DNA of 64,000 nt from Clavibacter capsici (GTDB taxonomy: Bacteria > Actinomycetota > Actinomycetes > Actinomycetales > Microbacteriaceae). This document shows positions 23,460-32,027 of the stretch, piece after piece. Numbering within the stretch: the stretch's first letter is position 1; each line of letters opens with the position of its first letter. The position numbers were made by a program, and so were the translations under genes. The notes below the pieces were generated by a model. It was not told the origin of the DNA and did no database searches. It worked only from the letters and a program-made list of their open reading frames with translations. The stretch is taken from assembly GCF_001280205.1 (NCBI RefSeq), contig NZ_CP012573.1:2852001-2916000 (forward strand). Reading direction: 5' to 3'.

Positions 23460-23533
23460 CGCCGTGGCGGAGGGCGCCGGAAGGCCGGGCGCCGCGGGAG
23501 GACATGCGGCCGGCGGATGCGCGGGCAGGGGAA

Positions 23534-23568
23534 AGGCCCCGGAACCTGGCGAGAGGTGTCCGGGGCCT
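23534..23568 (-). terminator. Terminator of the tRNA-Thr/tRNA-Met transcript
   Basis: A 10-bp stem AGGCCCCGGA/TCCGGGGCCT with a 15-nt loop, then TTTCCCC on the minus strand, 38 nt past the tRNA-Met gene. Confidence 0.75.
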
Positions 23569-23605
23569 ATCGAGGAGGACGGACCCCGAGGGATCCGCGC
23601 TTCCG

Positions 23606-23679
23606 TAGCGGGAGCGGGACTTGAACCCGCGACACCACGATTATGAGCCGTGTGCTCTAACCACCTGAGCTACCCCGCC
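23606..23679 (-). tRNA. tRNA-Met (anticodon CAT, elongator type)
   Basis: 74 nt. D arm GCTCAGGTGGTTAGAGC, anticodon loop CTCATAA, T arm GCGGGTTCAAGTCCCGC, discriminator A, no encoded CCA. The acceptor has a G-T pair at 1-72; the lack of an unpaired 1-72 base argues for an elongator. Confidence 0.93.
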
Positions 23680-23717
23680 ATGACCCTCGACGCCGACCGT
23701 GGCCGGCCGAGGGATCG

Positions 23718-23789
<72 letters not shown>

Positions 23790-23899
23790 GTGCCCGGGCG
23801 CGTCGGAGACGCGCTGGAACCATACGACGATAGCAGGTCCGGGACCGCCCGCGAGACGCGTGACGGCCCCGGACCGGGGCACGGCCGGACGGCGCGGGC

Positions 23900-24838
23900 T
23901 CAGACCGCGGAGAGGTCCCGGATCTCGTCGGCCGTCAGCTCGAGCTCCACGGAGGCGAGGAGGTCGGGCAGCTGCGTGAGGTCGCGCGCGCTGGCGATGG
24001 GCGCGGTGACCGACGGCTGGGCTCGGAGCCAGGCCAGCGAGACCGTCGTGACGGAGACGCCGTGCGCCTCGGCGACGCGGTCGAGCACCTCGAGGAGGGC
24101 GCGGCCGTGGTCGTCGTGGTACTTGGACGCGGTGCCGGCGCGGGGGCTGTCGACGTCGCCGCCGCGGTACTTGCCCGTGAGGAAGCCGCTGGCGAGGCTC
24201 GAGTACGGGGCGGAGGCGATGCCCTCGCGCACCAGGAGGTCGGTGAGCCCGCCCTCGTAGGCGCCGCGCTCGACGAGGTTGTAGCGGTTCTGCAGCACCT
24301 CGAAGCGGGCGATCCCCTCGCGGGCGGAGACGTCGAGCGCGGCCTGCAGGCGCTCGGCGGTGAAGTTGGAGGCGCCGATCGCGCGGACCTTGCCCTCCGT
24401 CACGAGCTCGGCGAGCGCGGTGACGGTCTCCTCGATCGGGGTCTCCTGGTCGTCCACGTGCGCGTAGTAGAGGTCGATCGCGTCGACGCCCAGGCGGCGG
24501 AGGCTGGCCTCGACGCCGCGACGCACGCTGTCGCGCGACGTGCCCTTCGCGGCCTCGTGGGCGCCGACCTTGGTCGCGATGACGAGGTCGTCGGGGCGCC
24601 CGCGCGCGGCGAGCCAGCGGCCGATGATCTCCTCGGACTCGCCGCCGGAGTTGCCGGGCTTCCACGCGGAGTAGACGTCGGCGGTGTCGACGAAGTTGCC
24701 GCCGGCCTCGACGTAGGCGTCGAGCAGCTGGAACGAGGTCGCCTCGTCGGCGGTCCAGCCGAAGACGTTGCCGCCGAAGGACAGGGGGAACACGTCCAGG
24801 CCGCTGGATCCGAGGGGCACGCGTGCGGGGTCCGTCAT
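23900..24838 (-). CDS. Aldo/keto reductase
   Basis: 312 aa AKR TIM barrel. Catalytic residues: Asp and Tyr in FVDTADVYSAWKPG, Lys in VIATKVGAHE and His in YYAHVDDQETP. NADPH-binding end: APIASARDLTQLPDLL. It is the AKR11/YajO-like group that reduces aldehydes and ketones. Start ATG at 24838 with AAGGAG 7-8 nt upstream. It is a paralogue of the gene at 30706-31695, with long shared runs such as GGESE and WLAARG. Monocistronic, divergent from the GH13 gene. Confidence 0.92.
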   Translation of the reverse strand: MTDPARVPLGSSGLDVFPLSFGGNVFGWTADEATSFQLLDAYVEAGGNFVDTADVYSAWKPGNSGGESEEIIGRWLAARGRPDDLVIATKVGAHEAAKGTSRDSVRRGVEASLRRLGVDAIDLYYAHVDDQETPIEETVTALAELVTEGKVRAIGASNFTAERLQAALDVSAREGIARFEVLQNRYNLVERGAYEGGLTDLLVREGIASAPYSSLASGFLTGKYRGGDVDSPRAGTASKYHDDHGRALLEVLDRVAEAHGVSVTTVSLAWLRAQPSVTAPIASARDLTQLPDLLASVELELTADEIRDLSAV

Positions 24839-24953
24839 TGCTGATCTCCTTCGTCCGGTGGCGGCCGCCGTGGCCGCCACCCTCCCCAGCGCAGGCGGGT
24901 CGCCCGCTATTCCCTCCCGTCCCCCGCGTCGGGAGCGCTCCCGACCCGTCGCC

Positions 24954-24959
24954 TAGGCT
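24954..24959 (+). promoter_or_regulatory. -10 hexamer TAGGCT of the GH13 gene
   Basis: It ends 6 nt before the ATG at 24966; leaderless pattern. Confidence 0.5.
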
Positions 24960-24965
24960 CGACGC

Positions 24966-26705
24966 ATGACTCCGGCATCCCCCACAGCCCCCGCCCCGGC
25001 TGCCCGGGACGACATCCTGGCCCGCCCCGACGGCGACGACGCGCACGGCACCGGATCCGAGTGGTGGCGCACCGCCGTGATCTACCAGATCTACCCCCGC
25101 TCGTTCGCCGACTCGGACGGCGACGGCATCGGCGACCTCCCCGGCATCACCGAGCGGCTCCCCGCGCTCCGCGAGCTGGGGGTCGACGCCGTGTGGCTCT
25201 CCCCCTTCTTCCTGTCCCCGCAGAACGACGCCGGCTACGACGTCGCCGACTACTGCCAGGTGGATCCGCTGTTCGGCACCCTCGACGACTTCGAGCGGAT
25301 GCAGCGCCGCGCGCACGAGCTCGGCCTCCGCGTCATCGTCGACATCGTCCCGAACCACACGTCCTCCGCGCACCGCTGGTTCCAGGAGGCCGTCGCCTCC
25401 CCCGCGGGCAGCGAGGAGCGGGCCCGCTACATGTTCCGCGACGGGAAGGGCGCCGACGGCGAGCTCCCGCCGAACAACTGGGAGTCGATCTTCGGCGGCC
25501 CGGCCTGGTCGCGCCTCACCGAGCCCGACGGCTCGCCCGGCCAGTGGTACCTGCACCTGTTCGACTCCTCGCAGCCCGACCTCGACTGGACGAACCCGTG
25601 GGTGCGGGAGCGCTTCCGCGAGATCCTCCGCTTCTGGCTCGACCGCGGCGTCGACGGCTTCCGCGTGGACGTCGCGCACGGCATGGTCAAGGCGCCCGGC
25701 CTGCCCGACTACACGCCGCCCGAGGGCCAGGGCAGCATGGGCGGCGCCGGCGGCGTGGACGACCAGCCCGCTCCCCCGCCGCCGTACTTCGCGCAGGAGG
25801 GCGTGCACGAGATCTACCGCGAGTGGCGCGAGATCTTCGACTCGTACGACGGCGACCGCGCGATGGTGGCCGAGGCGTGGGTCGAGCCGCTCGCGAAGCT
25901 CGCCGACTGGGTCCGCCCGGACGAGATGCACCAGGCCTTCAACTTCAGCTACCTCGAGACGCCGTGGGACGCGGCGGCGCTCCGCCGCACCATCGACGCG
26001 TCGCTGGCGACCTTCTCCTCCGTGGGCGCGCCGAGCACGTGGGTGCTCTCGAACCACGACGTCGTGCGGCACGCGAGCCGGCTCGCGCTCTCGGGCGAGA
26101 ACCCGCAGGGCGTCGGCATCGGGCCGAAGTCGACCGTGACGGTGGACGAGGAGCTCGGCCTGCGCCGCGCCCGCGCCGCCAGCGCGCTCATGCTGGCGCT
26201 CCCGGGCAGCGCGTACATCTACCAGGGCGAGGAGCTCGGCCTGCCCGAGGACACCCGCCTGCCCGACGAGGCGCGCCAGGATCCGACGTTCCACCGCACC
26301 GCGGGCGAGCGCTACGGCCGCGACGGCTGCCGCGTGCCGATCCCGTGGGAGGCCGGGAAGCCGTCGTACGGCTTCAGCGACGGCGACGCCAGCTGGCTGC
26401 CGCAGCCCGGCGACTGGGACCGGTTCGCGCGCGACGCCGAGCAGGCCGATCCCGCCTCCACCCTCTCGCTCTACACGGAGGCGCTGCTGCTGCGCCGCGA
26501 GCACGGCCTCGCGCTGGGCGACCTCGCGTGGATCACCGCCGAGGGCGACGACGTCATCGCGTTCGAGAGCGCGGGCGTCACCGTCATCGCGAACCTCGGC
26601 GCCGCGTCGGTGCCGCTGCCCGAGGGTCGCGTGCTGCTCGCGAGCCGTCCGCTCGACGGCGACGCCGTGCCGTCGGACACCACCGTGTGGATGGTCCGCG
26701 ACTAG
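24966..26705 (+). CDS. GH13 alpha-glucosidase/oligo-1,6-glucosidase
   Basis: 579 aa (beta/alpha)8 glycoside hydrolase. Conserved regions: IVDIVPNHTSSAHRWF (I), GFRVDVAHGM with the nucleophile Asp near residue 235 (II), MVAEAWV with the acid/base Glu near 302 (III) and VLSNHDVVRH with Asp near 365 (IV). IYQIYPRSFADSDGDGIGDL is typical of subfamilies 23/30/31. No signal peptide, so it acts on imported maltose, isomaltose or sucrose-type oligosaccharides. Leaderless ATG. No sugar transporter or LacI regulator is adjacent. A strong bidirectional terminator follows. Confidence 0.94.
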   Translation: MTPASPTAPAPAARDDILARPDGDDAHGTGSEWWRTAVIYQIYPRSFADSDGDGIGDLPGITERLPALRELGVDAVWLSPFFLSPQNDAGYDVADYCQVDPLFGTLDDFERMQRRAHELGLRVIVDIVPNHTSSAHRWFQEAVASPAGSEERARYMFRDGKGADGELPPNNWESIFGGPAWSRLTEPDGSPGQWYLHLFDSSQPDLDWTNPWVRERFREILRFWLDRGVDGFRVDVAHGMVKAPGLPDYTPPEGQGSMGGAGGVDDQPAPPPPYFAQEGVHEIYREWREIFDSYDGDRAMVAEAWVEPLAKLADWVRPDEMHQAFNFSYLETPWDAAALRRTIDASLATFSSVGAPSTWVLSNHDVVRHASRLALSGENPQGVGIGPKSTVTVDEELGLRRARAASALMLALPGSAYIYQGEELGLPEDTRLPDEARQDPTFHRTAGERYGRDGCRVPIPWEAGKPSYGFSDGDASWLPQPGDWDRFARDAEQADPASTLSLYTEALLLRREHGLALGDLAWITAEGDDVIAFESAGVTVIANLGAASVPLPEGRVLLASRPLDGDAVPSDTTVWMVRD

Positions 26706-26723
26706 GGCCGACCCTGCGGACGT

Positions 26724-26761
26724 GACGACGCCCCCTCGCCTTCGGGCGAGGGGGCGTCGTC
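26724..26761. terminator. Bidirectional terminator between GH13 and M23 genes
   Basis: A perfect 17-bp stem (GACGACGCCCCCTCGCC and its complement) with a TTCG tetraloop; it serves both convergent genes. Confidence 0.92.
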
Positions 26762-26789
26762 ATGCGGGGCGCAGGGCCCGGCGCGTGGG

Positions 26790-28013
26790 CTAGTTGGCGT
26801 GCTCCTGGAGCCAGGCGAAGGGATCCACCGCGGTGCCGTCCGCCATGCGGATCTCGAGGTGGAGGTGCGGGCCGGTGGACGCGCCCGTGTTGCCGACCTG
26901 GCCGATCTGCTGGCCGACCTTGACCGGGTCGCCCGCCTTGACGCGCATGGATCCCGGCAGCATGTGGCCGTAGACGCTCGTGACGAGCTGGCCGTCGATG
27001 ACGTGGTCGATGACGAGGTGCACGCCGAGGCCGGTGTCGCTGTTGACGGACTCGCGGACGACGCCGTCGGTGATCGCCTGGATCGGCGCGCCCATGCCCG
27101 GCGCGAAGTCGACGCCCTGGTGGTTGCTCGAGCAGCCGTTGGAGCAGGGCGCGATGCGCTTGCCGAAGACGCCGCTGATGGGCACGCCCGAGGCGAAGGG
27201 CCACTGGATCGTGCCGTTGATGTCGTTCGTGAAGGCGGCCGCGCCCTTGGAGGTCTGCGCGAGCATGATCTGCTGCGGCGTCGTGGCCGTGAAGGCGTCG
27301 TCCGTGCCGCCGACGACGACGGCCTCGGGGGCGGCCGAGAGCGCGATGCTCTGGCTCGGGGCCGAGGTGGCCGGCGCGTCCGTGACGACGTTCGCCTGGG
27401 CGATGTCCTGGCCGGTGAGGAACGCCGAGGACGGCAGCGAGGTGGCGATGGTGACCGTGGCGACGAAGGCCATGGTGAGGAGCGTGAGGCCGCGCGACGC
27501 GTTCGAGCGGCGACGGCCGGCAGCCGCCTCGGGGGACGGCGCGGCGAGCGCCGGGCGCGCGGAGACGGGGACGCGGCGCCCGCGGACCCGGACGTGCGGG
27601 GCGGCGGCGGGGACGCTGGCGCGCTTCGCGGGCACGAAGGACGAGCGGCGCGAGTCGGGGGCGGCGGCCGCCGCGGTGCGGAGGCGGCGGGCGCGGGTCG
27701 ACAGCGGCACGGCGTCGACGGACGCGGACGCGGAGGCGGGCTCGGCGGATGCGGGCAGGTGGGTCGTGGGGACGGCGGGGGCCTCGACCGCGACGGGGAC
27801 GGTGCGGGCGGGCGACACGGCCGGGGCATCCGGCGCGGAGGCGGCGGGCTGCTCGACGGCGTCCGCGGTGGGCTCGGCCTCGGTGGATGCCTGCTCGTCG
27901 ATCACCTGGGGCGCGGATCCACCCGATGTCGCCTCGGCCGCACGGCGCTCGGCCTCGCGTCGCTCGCGTCGCGTCGGGTACACGACCCCTGCGGTCTCGT
28001 CGGGGGTCAGCAC
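26790..28013 (-). CDS. M23-family (LytM) cell-wall metallopeptidase with long cytosolic N-terminus
   Basis: 407 aa. Residues 1-175 are Ala/Pro/Arg/Ser low complexity and cytosolic. A single TM (GLTLLTMAFVATVTIATSL) lies at about 178-196. The extracytoplasmic C-terminus is a lysostaphin/LytM domain with the Zn ligands HQGVDFAPG and HLHLEIR. It should cut peptidoglycan cross-bridges or be an envelope-remodelling factor. Start GTG at 28013; no strong ribosome site. The leader of about 150 nt and a pair of GGTAA repeats upstream suggest regulated transcription. Confidence 0.92.
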   Translation of the reverse strand: MLTPDETAGVVYPTRRERREAERRAAEATSGGSAPQVIDEQASTEAEPTADAVEQPAASAPDAPAVSPARTVPVAVEAPAVPTTHLPASAEPASASASVDAVPLSTRARRLRTAAAAAPDSRRSSFVPAKRASVPAAAPHVRVRGRRVPVSARPALAAPSPEAAAGRRRSNASRGLTLLTMAFVATVTIATSLPSSAFLTGQDIAQANVVTDAPATSAPSQSIALSAAPEAVVVGGTDDAFTATTPQQIMLAQTSKGAAAFTNDINGTIQWPFASGVPISGVFGKRIAPCSNGCSSNHQGVDFAPGMGAPIQAITDGVVRESVNSDTGLGVHLVIDHVIDGQLVTSVYGHMLPGSMRVKAGDPVKVGQQIGQVGNTGASTGPHLHLEIRMADGTAVDPFAWLQEHAN

Positions 28014-28162
28014 GAGGGCCGCCGGACGGAGGGCTGGGGGGCACGCGAGGCGTGGAGGACGGACAGGATCTGAGGACTCCTCGTGCAGGGGACAGGTGCT
28101 GCGCGGTGCCGGCCGACGTGCGTCGGGGCGTGCGCGTGCGACCGGTTCGAGGCCGGCCGCAA

Positions 28163-28179
28163 GGTAACGGATCGGTAAA
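28163..28179 (-). promoter_or_regulatory. Repeated TTACC boxes upstream of the M23 gene
   Basis: On the plus strand GGTAAC (28163-28168) and GGTAAA (28174-28179) recur at 11-bp spacing, one helical turn, in an AT-richer patch about 150-165 nt upstream of the GTG. It is a candidate activator site or promoter. Confidence 0.45.
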
Positions 28180-28238
28180 GGCTAACCGGAGGAAGGGATT
28201 CGCGCCACCCGGGGGATGCGCGACGAGGCGCTGAGGGG

Positions 28239-29048
28239 CTATGCGCCGGGGCGCGCCAGGCGCTCCTCGAGGGCGCGCGCGAGCTCCGGATCCGCCGCGA
28301 TGAGCAGCTCGGCGGATGCGGGTCCGCCGCCGATCCCGGTCACGCGCGCACCCGCCTCGGCGGCGATGAGCGCGCCCGCCGCGTGGTCCCAGGGCTTGAG
28401 CCCGCGCTCGAAGTAGGCGTCGGCGCGGCCCGCCGCCACGTTGCAGAGGTCGAGCGACGCGGCGCCGATGCGGCGGATGTCGCGCACCTCGCCGAGCAGG
28501 TCGGTGACCACGCGGCCCTGCTCCATCCGCTTCGCCGCCCCGTAGGAGAAGCCCGTCCCGACGAGCGCGAGGGACAGGGGCACGCCCGCGTTCACGGCGA
28601 GCGGGCGGCCGTCCAGCGTGGATCCGCCGCCCGCGGTGGCCGCGTACACCTCGCCGAGCGTGGGGTTCACGACGCAGCCGGCGCGCGCGGTCCAGGTCAG
28701 CGGATCCGCCTCGCCCTCGACGACGGCGATGCTCACCGCCCACGCGGGGATCCCGTAGAGGAAGTTGACGGTGCCGTCGATGGGGTCGACGACCCAGGTG
28801 AGGCCCGAGCTGCCCGTCGTGCCCTCGGACTCCTCGCCGAGGAAGCCGTCGTCGGGGCGCACCTCCTGGAGCGCCTGCCGGATGAGGTCCTCGGTCTCGC
28901 GGTCGGTGTGGGTGACGATGTCCTCGGGGCTGGACTTCGACGCGGCCACCTCGACCCCCTCCCGGCGGCGGCGGAGCGCGAGCTCCCCGGCGCGGGTGGC
29001 GATGTCGCGGGCGATGGTCAGGAGCGCGGCGTCGCCGGGGGAGGTCAT
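28239..29048 (-). CDS. Inositol monophosphatase-family phosphatase
   Basis: 269 aa. Mg-site motifs: FLGEESEG, WVVDPIDGTVNFLYGIP and C-terminal LKPWDHAAGALIAAEAGARV. It hydrolyses inositol-1-phosphate or a related phosphate (SuhB, histidinol-phosphatase HisN and CysQ share the fold). Actinobacterial neighbours do not decide between these. The ATG at 29048 is chosen because the protein then begins MTSPGDAALL, the normal family start; GGGAGC is just upstream. Confidence 0.9.
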   Translation of the reverse strand: MTSPGDAALLTIARDIATRAGELALRRRREGVEVAASKSSPEDIVTHTDRETEDLIRQALQEVRPDDGFLGEESEGTTGSSGLTWVVDPIDGTVNFLYGIPAWAVSIAVVEGEADPLTWTARAGCVVNPTLGEVYAATAGGGSTLDGRPLAVNAGVPLSLALVGTGFSYGAAKRMEQGRVVTDLLGEVRDIRRIGAASLDLCNVAAGRADAYFERGLKPWDHAAGALIAAEAGARVTGIGGGPASAELLIAADPELARALEERLARPGA

Positions 29049-29112
29049 GCTCCCACCCTGCCAGAGGTGCCGCGGGCGGCGGCGCGGCAGCACCCGGGCG
29101 GTGCGCCGCGGA

Positions 29113-29859
29113 TCAGGCGGGCGCGACGCCCGTGCGCTCGTCGACCACGGGGGCCGCCGTCGCGTCCTCGCGGAGGCCCTTCCGCTCGACGCGGCGCGCG
29201 TTCCACAGCAGTGCGACGCCCAGGACCATCAGCACGCCCGCCGCGAGCAGCGCCCACGCGCCGCCCGCATGCGTCGTGATGAGCGCGGCCACGAGCGCGC
29301 CGAGCCCCATGCAGACGATCGCGCCGATGCGGCGGGCCCACGCGGCGCCCGTGCCGCCCGCCACGCGGCTGTCGGAGGAGAGGTTCACCATCGTCATGGT
29401 CACGACCACGGTGGAGAGGTCGCGCAGCCCGATGCTCTTCACGGCCGCCGCCTGCGCGCCGAGCAGCAGCGCGAGGAAGCCCGTGATCGCGATCATGACC
29501 CCGGTCTCGAGCACGCCGACCGCGAGCCAGACCACGGCGAGCGCGAGGGTCAGCAGCGTGCCCGTGACGAGGATCCAGACGGAGGAGCGCGGCAGGTGCA
29601 CGTCGGTGGGCGCGCGGCGGGTGATGCGGGACGCGATGACCGCGCCGAGCATGAAGGCCACGAGCGCCACGAGGTTGTTGAGCACGGGGATGTCGGCGAC
29701 GCCCGCGAGGCCGAAGCCGATGAAGAGGACGTTGCCGGTCATGTTGCCGGTGAACACGCGGTCGAGCGCGAGGTAGCTCACGCCGTCGATGGCGCCGGTC
29801 GCGGTGGTCATCACGAGCAGGGCGGCGATGTACGAGCCCTCGGGCCAGGGACGGGACAC
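29113..29859 (-). CDS. DUF1275 (YoaK) membrane protein, copy 2
   Basis: 248 aa with about six membrane helices. The DUF1275 hallmark near the N-terminus is TGAIDGVSYLALDRVFTGNM followed by TGNVLFIG. GTG start at 29859 with GAGGAGATC upstream. It is a close tandem paralogue of 29927-30637: the two share nearly every motif and the same ribosome-site sequence. Function of the family is unknown; some members respond to oxidative or metal stress. The tail ends APVVDERTGVAPA. Confidence 0.9.
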   Translation of the reverse strand: MSRPWPEGSYIAALLVMTTATGAIDGVSYLALDRVFTGNMTGNVLFIGFGLAGVADIPVLNNLVALVAFMLGAVIASRITRRAPTDVHLPRSSVWILVTGTLLTLALAVVWLAVGVLETGVMIAITGFLALLLGAQAAAVKSIGLRDLSTVVVTMTMVNLSSDSRVAGGTGAAWARRIGAIVCMGLGALVAALITTHAGGAWALLAAGVLMVLGVALLWNARRVERKGLREDATAAPVVDERTGVAPA

Positions 29860-29926
29860 GGGCGGATCTCCTCGGCGGTCGGGCGGCGGATCCCCTCACC
29901 CTAGAGCCGGCCGACCGCCGCGGACG

Positions 29927-30637
29927 TCACGCGCCGGCGGCGTCCGGAGTCCCGTGCCGCCGCTCGAGGCGGCGCGCGTCCACCAGCATGCCGACCCCGG
30001 CCGCCATGAGCGTGCCCGCCACGAGCAGCGCCCACGGGGCGCCGATGCGCGTGGTGATGAGCGCCGAGACCAGCGCGCCGATCGCCATGCTCGCGATCGC
30101 GCCGAAGCGGCGGGCCCATGCGGCGCCCGAGCCGCCGGCGATGCGGCTGTCCGCGGACAGGCTCACGGCGGTCATCGTCACGACCACGGTGGAGAGGTCG
30201 GGCAGGCCGATGCTCTTCACGGAGGCCGCCTGCGCGCCGAGCAGCAGCGAGAAGAGGCCGGTGATGAGGATCATCACGCCCTTGTCGAGCGTGCCGACCG
30301 CGAACCAGACCCCCGCGAGCGCGAAGGTGGCCACGGTGCCCGTGACGAGGATCCCGACGGCGGACCGCGGCAGGCGCAGGTCCGTGGGCGCGCGGCAGGT
30401 GATGCGGGCCGCGAGGACCGCGCCGGCCATGAACGCGAGCAGCGCGACGACGTTGTTGAGCACGGGGACGCCGGCGACGCCCACCAGGCCGAAGCCGATG
30501 AAGATGACGTTGCCGGTCATGTTGCCGGTGAACACGCGGTCGAGGGCGAGGTAGCTGACGCCGTCGATCGCTCCGGTGGCGGCGGTCAGGACGAGCAGGG
30601 CGGCGATGTACGCGCCATGGGGCCGGTCTCGGGGCAT
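29927..30637 (-). CDS. DUF1275 (YoaK) membrane protein, copy 1
   Basis: 236 aa with the same topology and signature (TGAIDGVSYLALDRVFTGNM) as the next gene. ATG at 30637 with GAGGAGATC at about 9 nt. 67 nt separate the copies, so they are likely one transcript. Differences concentrate in the middle helices (GTLDKGVMILITGLF versus GVLETGVMIAITGFL), consistent with an ancient but not degenerate duplication; both reading frames are intact. Confidence 0.9.
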   Translation of the reverse strand: MPRDRPHGAYIAALLVLTAATGAIDGVSYLALDRVFTGNMTGNVIFIGFGLVGVAGVPVLNNVVALLAFMAGAVLAARITCRAPTDLRLPRSAVGILVTGTVATFALAGVWFAVGTLDKGVMILITGLFSLLLGAQAASVKSIGLPDLSTVVVTMTAVSLSADSRIAGGSGAAWARRFGAIASMAIGALVSALITTRIGAPWALLVAGTLMAAGVGMLVDARRLERRHGTPDAAGA

Positions 30638-30705
30638 GGGAGATCTCCTCGATGTCGGGACGGATGGCGCCCCAAATTAGGGGGCGTCCCTCCGTGGCCC
30701 CTGGA

Positions 30706-31695
30706 TCAGGTCGTCTCGTCCCGCACCGCGCGCGCCGCCGCCGACGCGAGCCGCGACACCTCGTCGTCGTCGAGCACGAGCTGCCCGGCAGGCATCAGCT
30801 GCCGGATCTGCCGCACCGTGCGCGCGCCGACCAGCGCGCTCGCGATCCCCGGCCGCCCGAGCACCCAGGCGATGGCGACCTCGGCCACCGTGACGCCGCG
30901 CGACCGCGCGACCTCCTCGGCGGCCCGCACCGTGGCGTGCCCGCCGGGCGACATGTACTGCTCCGCGTCGAGCGCGCGGGCCGACGGCACCGCGGGCGCG
31001 CCCGGCAGGTACTTGCCCGTGAGGAAGCCCTTCGCCAGCACGCTGTGGGCGACGAGGCCGACGCCCTCCTGACGGACGACCGCCTGCAGCCGCCCCTCGG
31101 TGCGCTCGCGCGCCAGCAGGCTGTACTCCTCCTGCACCACGCCCACCGGCACCGCGCCGGATCCGTGGGCGAGCGCGAGCGCCTCCTCCAGCCGCTCGGG
31201 CGTGAAGCCCGAGACGCCCACGACCCGCGCCTTGCCGCCCTTCACGAGGTCGGACAGCGCGGCGACGGTCTCCTCGAGCGGCGTGCGGGTGTCGTCGAGG
31301 TGGGCGTGCACGATGTCCACGTGGTCCGTGCCGAGCCGGCGGAGCGACGCGTCGACCCCGCGGCGGATGGAGGCGGCCGAGGTGCCCGGCGCGTCCCTGC
31401 TCTTGCCGACCTTGGTGCCCACGACGACCGCGTCGCGGCAGCCGCGCGCGGCCAGCCAGCCGCCGATGATCGTCTCGGACTCGCCGCCCGCGTGGCCCGG
31501 CACCCACTGCGAGTACGACGACGCGGTGTCGACGAAGGTGCCGCCCTCCTCGCGGTAGGCGTCGAGGATGGCCCACGCCGCCTCGCGGTCGGCGGTCCAG
31601 CCGAAGCCGCTCGTGCCGAGGCCGAGGGTGGAGACGACGACGCCGGACGTGCCGAGGGCGCGCGTGGAAGGGCCGGGGGCGGCGGGGAACTGCAC
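30706..31695 (-). CDS. Aldo/keto reductase, paralogue of 23900-24838
   Basis: 329 aa. AKR residues: FVDTASSYSQWVPG (Asp, Tyr), VVGTKVGKSRD (Lys), VHAHLDDTRTPLEE (His), and NADPH-side ASALVGARTVRQI. GTG start at 31695. It shares long stretches with the other AKR of the window, including FGWTADREAAW and RRGVDASLRRLGTD. Substrate unknown; the group acts on aldehydes and keto compounds. Its stop at 30706 is 69 nt from the DUF1275 start on the same strand. Confidence 0.9.
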   Translation of the reverse strand: MQFPAAPGPSTRALGTSGVVVSTLGLGTSGFGWTADREAAWAILDAYREEGGTFVDTASSYSQWVPGHAGGESETIIGGWLAARGCRDAVVVGTKVGKSRDAPGTSAASIRRGVDASLRRLGTDHVDIVHAHLDDTRTPLEETVAALSDLVKGGKARVVGVSGFTPERLEEALALAHGSGAVPVGVVQEEYSLLARERTEGRLQAVVRQEGVGLVAHSVLAKGFLTGKYLPGAPAVPSARALDAEQYMSPGGHATVRAAEEVARSRGVTVAEVAIAWVLGRPGIASALVGARTVRQIRQLMPAGQLVLDDDEVSRLASAAARAVRDETT

Positions 31696-31771
31696 TCAGG
31701 GATCCAGGTCGTCGGGCGCGCGGGCGACGGTGCCGGCACGGGCGGGCCCCGACGGATGCGGCGGGGCAGAC

Positions 31772-31799
31772 GAACGGCCCCGCGATCGCGGGGCCGTTC
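31772..31799 (-). terminator. Terminator of tRNA-Tyr
   Basis: A 28-bp perfect palindrome GAACGGCCCCGCGA/TCGCGGGGCCGTTC, 8 nt beyond the tRNA 3' end, with TTC-type pyrimidines at its base. Confidence 0.85.
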
Positions 31800-31806
31800 C
31801 GTTCGG

Positions 31807-31888
31807 TGGCGAGTGAGGGATTCGAACCCCCGAAGGCTGAGCCGTCTGATTTACAGTCAGATCCCTTTGGCCGCTAGGGTAACTCGCC
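31807..31888 (-). tRNA. tRNA-Tyr (anticodon GTA)
   Basis: 82 nt class II tRNA. Acceptor GGCGAGT/ACTCGCC with discriminator A, anticodon loop CTGTAAA, an extended variable arm (GACGGCTCAGCCTTC) and T loop GGTTCGAATCC. CCA not encoded. Confidence 0.96.
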
Positions 31889-32014
31889 ATGCGCACCCGA
31901 CCTGTGTGATCACGGACCGGAGACGCTCGTCGATGATAGCGGTCGCCGGCCCGCGAACCGAAATCGCGCGGATCCGCCCGCCTCGTCCGCCGGTCCCTCC
32001 CACCGCGCGTCCCT

Positions 32015-32020
32015 TAACAT
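32015..32020 (+). promoter_or_regulatory. -10 hexamer TAACAT of yajQ
   Basis: It ends 7 nt before the ATG at 32028; leaderless pattern. It argues for this start over an ATG 9 nt upstream that overlaps the hexamer. Confidence 0.5.
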
Positions 32021-32027
32021 GGTCGGC

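Noticed and set aside
28014..28238. c-di-AMP (ydaO) riboswitch upstream of the M23 peptidase
   Set aside because: Such riboswitches precede actinobacterial wall hydrolases, but the conserved core sequences were not found in this leader.
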